Source: Aurelia coerulea
Taxonomy: Eukaryota > Cnidaria > Scyphozoa > Semaeostomeae > Ulmaridae
Length of the DNA stretch: 64,000 bases
Reading direction: 5' to 3'
Assembly: GCA_039566865.1 (NCBI GenBank)
Contig: CM076957.1
Location: 5,651,896 to 5,715,895 of the forward strand
Numbering within the stretch: position 1 is the first letter of the stretch; the number at the start of each line of letters is the position of its first letter. The notes beneath the pieces were generated by a model that saw only the letters and a list, made by a program, of their open reading frames with translations, searched no databases and was not told the DNA's origin. Positions 39,901 to 45,900 of the stretch are shown here, piece by piece. The translations under genes and the position numbers were made by a program.

Positions 39901-42900
39901 GCATACCTACCCTTATACTTTATAACAATATCTTGAAAATCGATACCCTTCCCGATGGCACGTCCCCGGACCCAAAATATATACAGTGCACCCCACGGGG
40001 AAGTCGATTGATTTCAACCGATCCCTTCTCCCTGGACGTTAATTTGATTCCTTTCGGGCTAGAATTGGCACTGGTCAATTTTACCTCAAGTGGTCTCATA
40101 ATATTCAGCTTTGTTAGCAACTTCATGTATGATGCACCATCTGAGAACTAGGATGAGAATGATATGATCAAAATGAGAAAATCTTTAAACAAAGGGTTTT
40201 ACTTGCGGAAGATGTTACTTGAAGCAGGGCCGTAGGAAGAAGCTTCGTATTGGGGGGGGGCAATTGTTCTTAAAACAATAGAGAACAATACAGCTAATTA
40301 AGTCATGTGACGTAGCACCATTGTTTTAAAAAATTATTGGGGGGGGGCTTAAGCCCCCCTTAACCCCCTCCGCTTCCTACGGGCCTGCTTGAAGTAAAAG
40401 TAAAAAAGAGAGGAAACAGATTGATCTACAGGGAATCCCAAAAAAAAATTGTGTCCCGTTTTCCTGAAGTTTGCGACAAAACGGCAAAAGAATCTCGCTA
40501 AACTTTTGCATGATGTTGCTCTTCAGATGTTCAAATAAAGCTTGCTGCTATGCCCGTAAAAATCTGTTGAAAAATGATGGAGCTATGATCTTCAGAAGAC
40601 CAAATTTGCCTGATGACTGAAACCAGCGGTCGGTCACTATTTTGCAGCGATAAATGGCTTTATGTAAGGTAAGAAATAGTTGAACTCTCTGATGATTATC
40701 GGAATTTTCACGAGAGCTATGACATTGGAGGCTGCTGTTTCATTCATCCATGAAGCTATTTATCGCTGCAAAATAGTAAGACAAAACGGCCGACCGCTGG
40801 TTTCAGTCATCAGGCAAATTTGGTCTCCTGAACGTCATAGCTCCATCATTTTTCAACGGATTTTTACGGGGATCGTAGCAAACTTTAATTGAATATCTGA
40901 AGAGCAACATTGTGCAAAAAGTTTGGTGAGAATCTTTTCCTGTTTTTGTTACCATCTTCAGGCAAACGGGGCACAATTTTTGGGACACCCTGCAGTTGTG
41001 AAACCGTAAAGCAAAATCTATCTTCTAAGTATGGTAAATTTCACGTTACTGTGGAATTTTACTGATGAATGTGAGGTGGCTAAATTATTTCCCATCCAAG
41101 AATAGTATTTAAATATCCAATATCCAACAACGTTGCTGTCAGAATCTGATATGTAGAATCACTTGCCTAATTTTGCAAATGTAAATGGCAACAAAAATGT
41201 TGGAATCAACATCACTAAGTCTCTTGAGAATCTTTATTTGCAGTTACTATTTAAAAAGCTTCAGGAAGAGTGCACAAATAGAAAGAGGCATCTACCTGGA
41301 AAAGGGTAAGTTCGGATCCTTTAAGATCAATGGCTGCCATTCCAATTTCACCTTTTGCCAGGCCTCTTCCTTCTACAACAGCTGCAATAAAAGATTTTTC
41401 AACAATTTAGACTTGCTATGATCAACAACAGTAATAGTATTGAGACAGCAAAGATTGCATGAAAATCAAATATGTCCAAATCACAGATCATTTGTAACTT
41501 TTTCCAGACCTTCTTCAGTAACTTCTGAGTAAAATATCATCCTTGAGTGTCAATCATAGACTTATGACGATGAGTCTCTCATTTCCCTGTGCTCTTTGAC
41601 TTGATGATGGCGCTTCGGTCAACAGAGAGCGACAACAACAACAACAATCCAACTCAATTAGATGAGCGTAACTAGAGGGTCCTTATGTAGTGAGGCTATG
41701 TCAATCATTCAATTATGACACAACAGACGCAACTTGCATCAGGTATTCAGATCATACGTTCAGATATAATTAAATGTTGCTCTTTTTGTCATTGCTTTGA
41801 GAAACAACGTTGGAATAGTTGGAATAGGACACTTATCATAGGCTCTGGTCCAAACATCCGTAAGATCGAAAGCCAGCCTGATGCTCAACCATCTTTTTCA
41901 ATAGTTGATCAGGACATTGAAATGATTACTAATACAAGATACCTAGGTGTTCAGATAGACAGTCAACTTAATTGGGACAAACATATTGACACTATCAAGA
42001 CCAAGGCAAATCGAGCCCTTAGACTTATTAAGTATTCTAAGAAATATCTTCCATCTGCCGTACTCAACAAAATGTATAGAGGAATTGTTGAGCCCCATTT
42101 GAGTTACTGTTGCTCCGTTTGGGATTGCTGTAGTGAATCAAAAATTGACGCCTTGCAAAAGATCCAAAATAGAGCTGCAAGAATTGTAACGAGCAGCCGA
42201 TACGATGCTTCTGCTGCTCCGATAATTGAGAATCTTGGCTGGTCAAATATCAGAAATCTTGTAAGAAAAGAGACAGCCACGCTAACTTATAAATCTTTGA
42301 ATTCGCTTGCCCCAGACTACTTGAACAAATTATTCAAAAAATGTTCGGACGGTAGAGAGCGGTTTCTGCGCTCATCAGAAACTGATCTTAAGATACCGTT
42401 CCTGAAAACTATCAATGGCCAAAAGGCTTTTTCTTATCGCGGTGCGAAACTGTGGAACAACCTGGAAAGAGAGACAAAATTGGCACCCTCCCTGAAAACC
42501 TTCAAATGACAACTATAGACGGGGACATCTTTTATTTTATTAATTAGTCTTAGTTTTGTATAATATTGTAAATTAGGCATGTAAATTTCTTTTGTCCTTA
42601 GTTTTAGTGGTTAGGTTTTTTCTTTTTGTTGAAACAGGTCAGGTTGAAAAACATATTTATATATGAATCCTGTTAACCTGTATAAACATTGTAAAATGAA
42701 ATGAAATGAAAAAATGGAAAATTGTATTGATGTCTTTGAAACAATGTGGAAACGATCTTCTTGAGAAACATAAATAACTAAAATCTGTCTCAAATTACAT
42801 GTCGCGTGAGACATGCGTTGCGCAAAAATTAATTATGCAGAAAAGCTTTTCAATATACCGGGTGAATCAAAATAAAGAATCTCCGTTTGAAAGGCCACTG

Positions 42901-45900
42901 CTCCCTGAATGTCAAAGCAATTATATTCAAAACTATCTCGTCTTATTGCCAATATGTTCAATTAGAATTTAGCCTGCTTTAATCGGCCATTCCTTCCCGT
43001 AAATATGACAGATTTTATGAAGAAAGCCCCTTCCAAAAACCTGAGAAAAAGAGTAAAAACAATGAGCAAATTTCCTTGCTTTTTCTCCCTAAAAATGATG
43101 ACACTCGCATGTATTCATGTATTTTGTCCACTTAGGAGAATGGAATCCACTTGAATATGTTATTGATACCAGGGAGAAGACTTGTTTATCCTCCCAAGAG
43201 GATAGCATGTGCTAAAGCGTGCAGAAGTCATTGCTGTAAGGCCCGTGTAAGGCAGAAATGTTAGGGAAATTTGTTCGTGATTTTGGACACGTTTTGAAGG
43301 TTTCTTGAAGAGGATTTCTCGAGAAAATCCCTCATAATTTCAGAACGGCGTGGCAGATTTTAATCAGATAAATTTTAAAATGGATTTGAGCATGTCTACC
43401 ATTAAACTATATATTTTCCGATATCATCGTCTTGATATCCAGGGAGCAATGCCCTTTCAAACGGGGATTCTTTTTATTGACTCACCCGGTATTTCCGGAC
43501 ATTTTCACGTGACATCTAATTTGAGACAGACTTCAAATCTTTTTTGGTAACAAATGATTTGATTTCAATTCAGTATAGCTCAAAGAGATTTCTTTGATAT
43601 TCAACAATGAGATCCAAGCACAAACGCTCCGCAGAGTCTCTTAGTAAACACATACGAAATTTTAGAATTCAAAACAAGGAAAATTGTTACACAACCTGGA
43701 CTCGGTACACTGCAGAATGATATGGTATACTTTCACCGACTTTTATTAGGCTTTAAAACTTTGCCAGAAGCAGTAAACACACAATGATGCAAAGATATCT
43801 TGATGTATTCACAAGAAATGATTACAGACAGTTTTTGTTGTGCTTGAAGTTCATTTGCAAATCATGCATCGCTTCCTCAAATCAGGCCAATAGTGTTTTG
43901 CACTATTATTTTCATTATTTCGGCCTAGCACTAGAAGGTAGTCTCAAGACACTGAGAAGCTAAGCGTATTGATGGAGTGTCTTGGTCCTTCTTCTAGATG
44001 TGACCACACCTTAATATTCCTTCATCCTGGAGTTACAAAGAGTTGGTGACTTTCCTCACTCAAGGTTCAGCAGGGCAGGAACTCAAACCATTATCCTTCA
44101 GATTGGTACCCAAGCGTGCCACCTCTGAGCCATCCCCACCATACACTTTTACCACCCTTTTGTTACATTATTGTAAACAGCTTAAGAGAAAGCAGCATAG
44201 TTTCCCCAGTCACAATAGTTTATTCTCTTATGTAACGTAGTATGTATCATCTTGTACCAGTAAGTTTTATTCCATTGTAATATTAATTATATATATGTGT
44301 AGCAATTAGTAATCGTTAGTCTACTTTCATGTCTTTATGGAATGGCCATGGGGCTGTCATTGTCCTTTGCTTCTCACGGTATCGTACTTGTAGTGGTGTA
44401 TAGTAATTAGAAAGTATGGTAGAATGTAGTTTGTGTTGTAATATTTTATACAGATAAAGGAAAAAAACAGCACTTACCAACGAGAATACTTGGATCCATT
44501 CTGCCAGTGCCAGGTGTTGTTGGATGGTGAGGTGTTCTTGATGAAGATCCACGTGATGTTCTATTAGTTGAGATGTAGGGAGTAACAGAACTGCCTTTTC
44601 CTGTGACCGATGATATCGATCTTCTTTGCTGCACAGCGCTTAAAGGAAAAATTCTATAAGCTTTAGCAATGTCGGACAAACAAGAACCAGGTGGACCAAC
44701 AAGAACCTCAACTGTTTAAGATTCATTACGCAGAAAACAATTGATGTATTTTTGGGGCAAGAATTTGCACAAGTTTAGGGGAAGATGAAATTTCGGGGAC
44801 TGCTCAACAAAACATCCATTTACAAAAATTTTGCCTGAGCTAATGATTTTTGCCAATTTTTCCAACATTTCCAGCCCTCTGTCTCATTACGTCTTTGAGA
44901 ATTTGTAGTTCTATGACTCTATACATTTCCTGACAAAAAAGCTGGGGAGTCCACTATTTTCCAGTTAGATTCTGTTCAATACTTTTGCTTCTTTCACAAG
45001 CAATTAGTAATCTTTGTGAAGGTGAGGGTGAAGTTGCAGTTTTTAGTGCCAAGTGCTGGGATCGCAGATGTAAGTAGACCTAATTGAGCCTCCAACCACT
45101 TGTCATGACATTCAAGTGGTAGGGATCTACCTGGAATTAAACCCTGTCTGCCTGACTTTTCAGCTGATCTCTAAATACCTATAGAATTTAATTGAAGACA
45201 GGGACACCGGGTTGATGGTAGGGCAAGGGGGCGGGCAACTAGGAACGCAAGGGCAATCGAAACCGAAGGCGAGCGAAATGAACTGAAAAATTGAGGGGAT
45301 CGGGGATACTCCCCTAGAAAAATTTTTGTGGCCACACCCTTTAAATTGGCTTAAAATGCCATCAAAAATGTTTCAATGAACATTAATCATGTTTTTTCAC
45401 AAAATTATTCAGCTATTTCTCCACATGTCCTCATTCCAAATCGAATATTGCTTGTTTGAAGTTGCAAATAAAATTGCCAGTCATTTGCCAGTCAGGGCAG
45501 GAGGGGTGTTTGCCTAATCATTCCTTTGCTGAGGGCAAACACTCCTCAAAAAGAAAGAAAAATTCAAAATGTAGACTATTTAGCATGACAATTCATATTG
45601 AAATTGACCCAGAAAACAAGAAAACAAAGATCCTTTTCATGGAGAAAAATTAGCATGCTGGAGGTGTCCTGTATGAAACAGTCAGGCAATAAATTAGCAA
45701 TATTATGGCCATACTTTTCAATTGTCTCGCAGTTCTCAAACAATAGGAAAACCTGACCTTATCAGTAATTTTTGCCAAAATATCCTAATTATAGCCTCAA
45801 TTTGCAATACCTTAGCAGTGCAAGAAACAGGACTTAAGCAGTACAAGATTCAGGCAGCAATCCAAAGAATCATGCTTCTGTTGATGTATTCTTAGATTAC

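Noticed and set aside
39585..40151. 188-residue plus-strand open frame
   Set aside because: It runs through a G-tipped foldback element and antisense to MSH4 exon 5; no family resemblance.
41100..41170. Minus-strand [17 protein letters not shown] as a possible MSH4 exon 5
   Set aside because: No usable donor follows and a stop comes soon; the 40085-40147 exon fits the family sequence and both splice phases far better.
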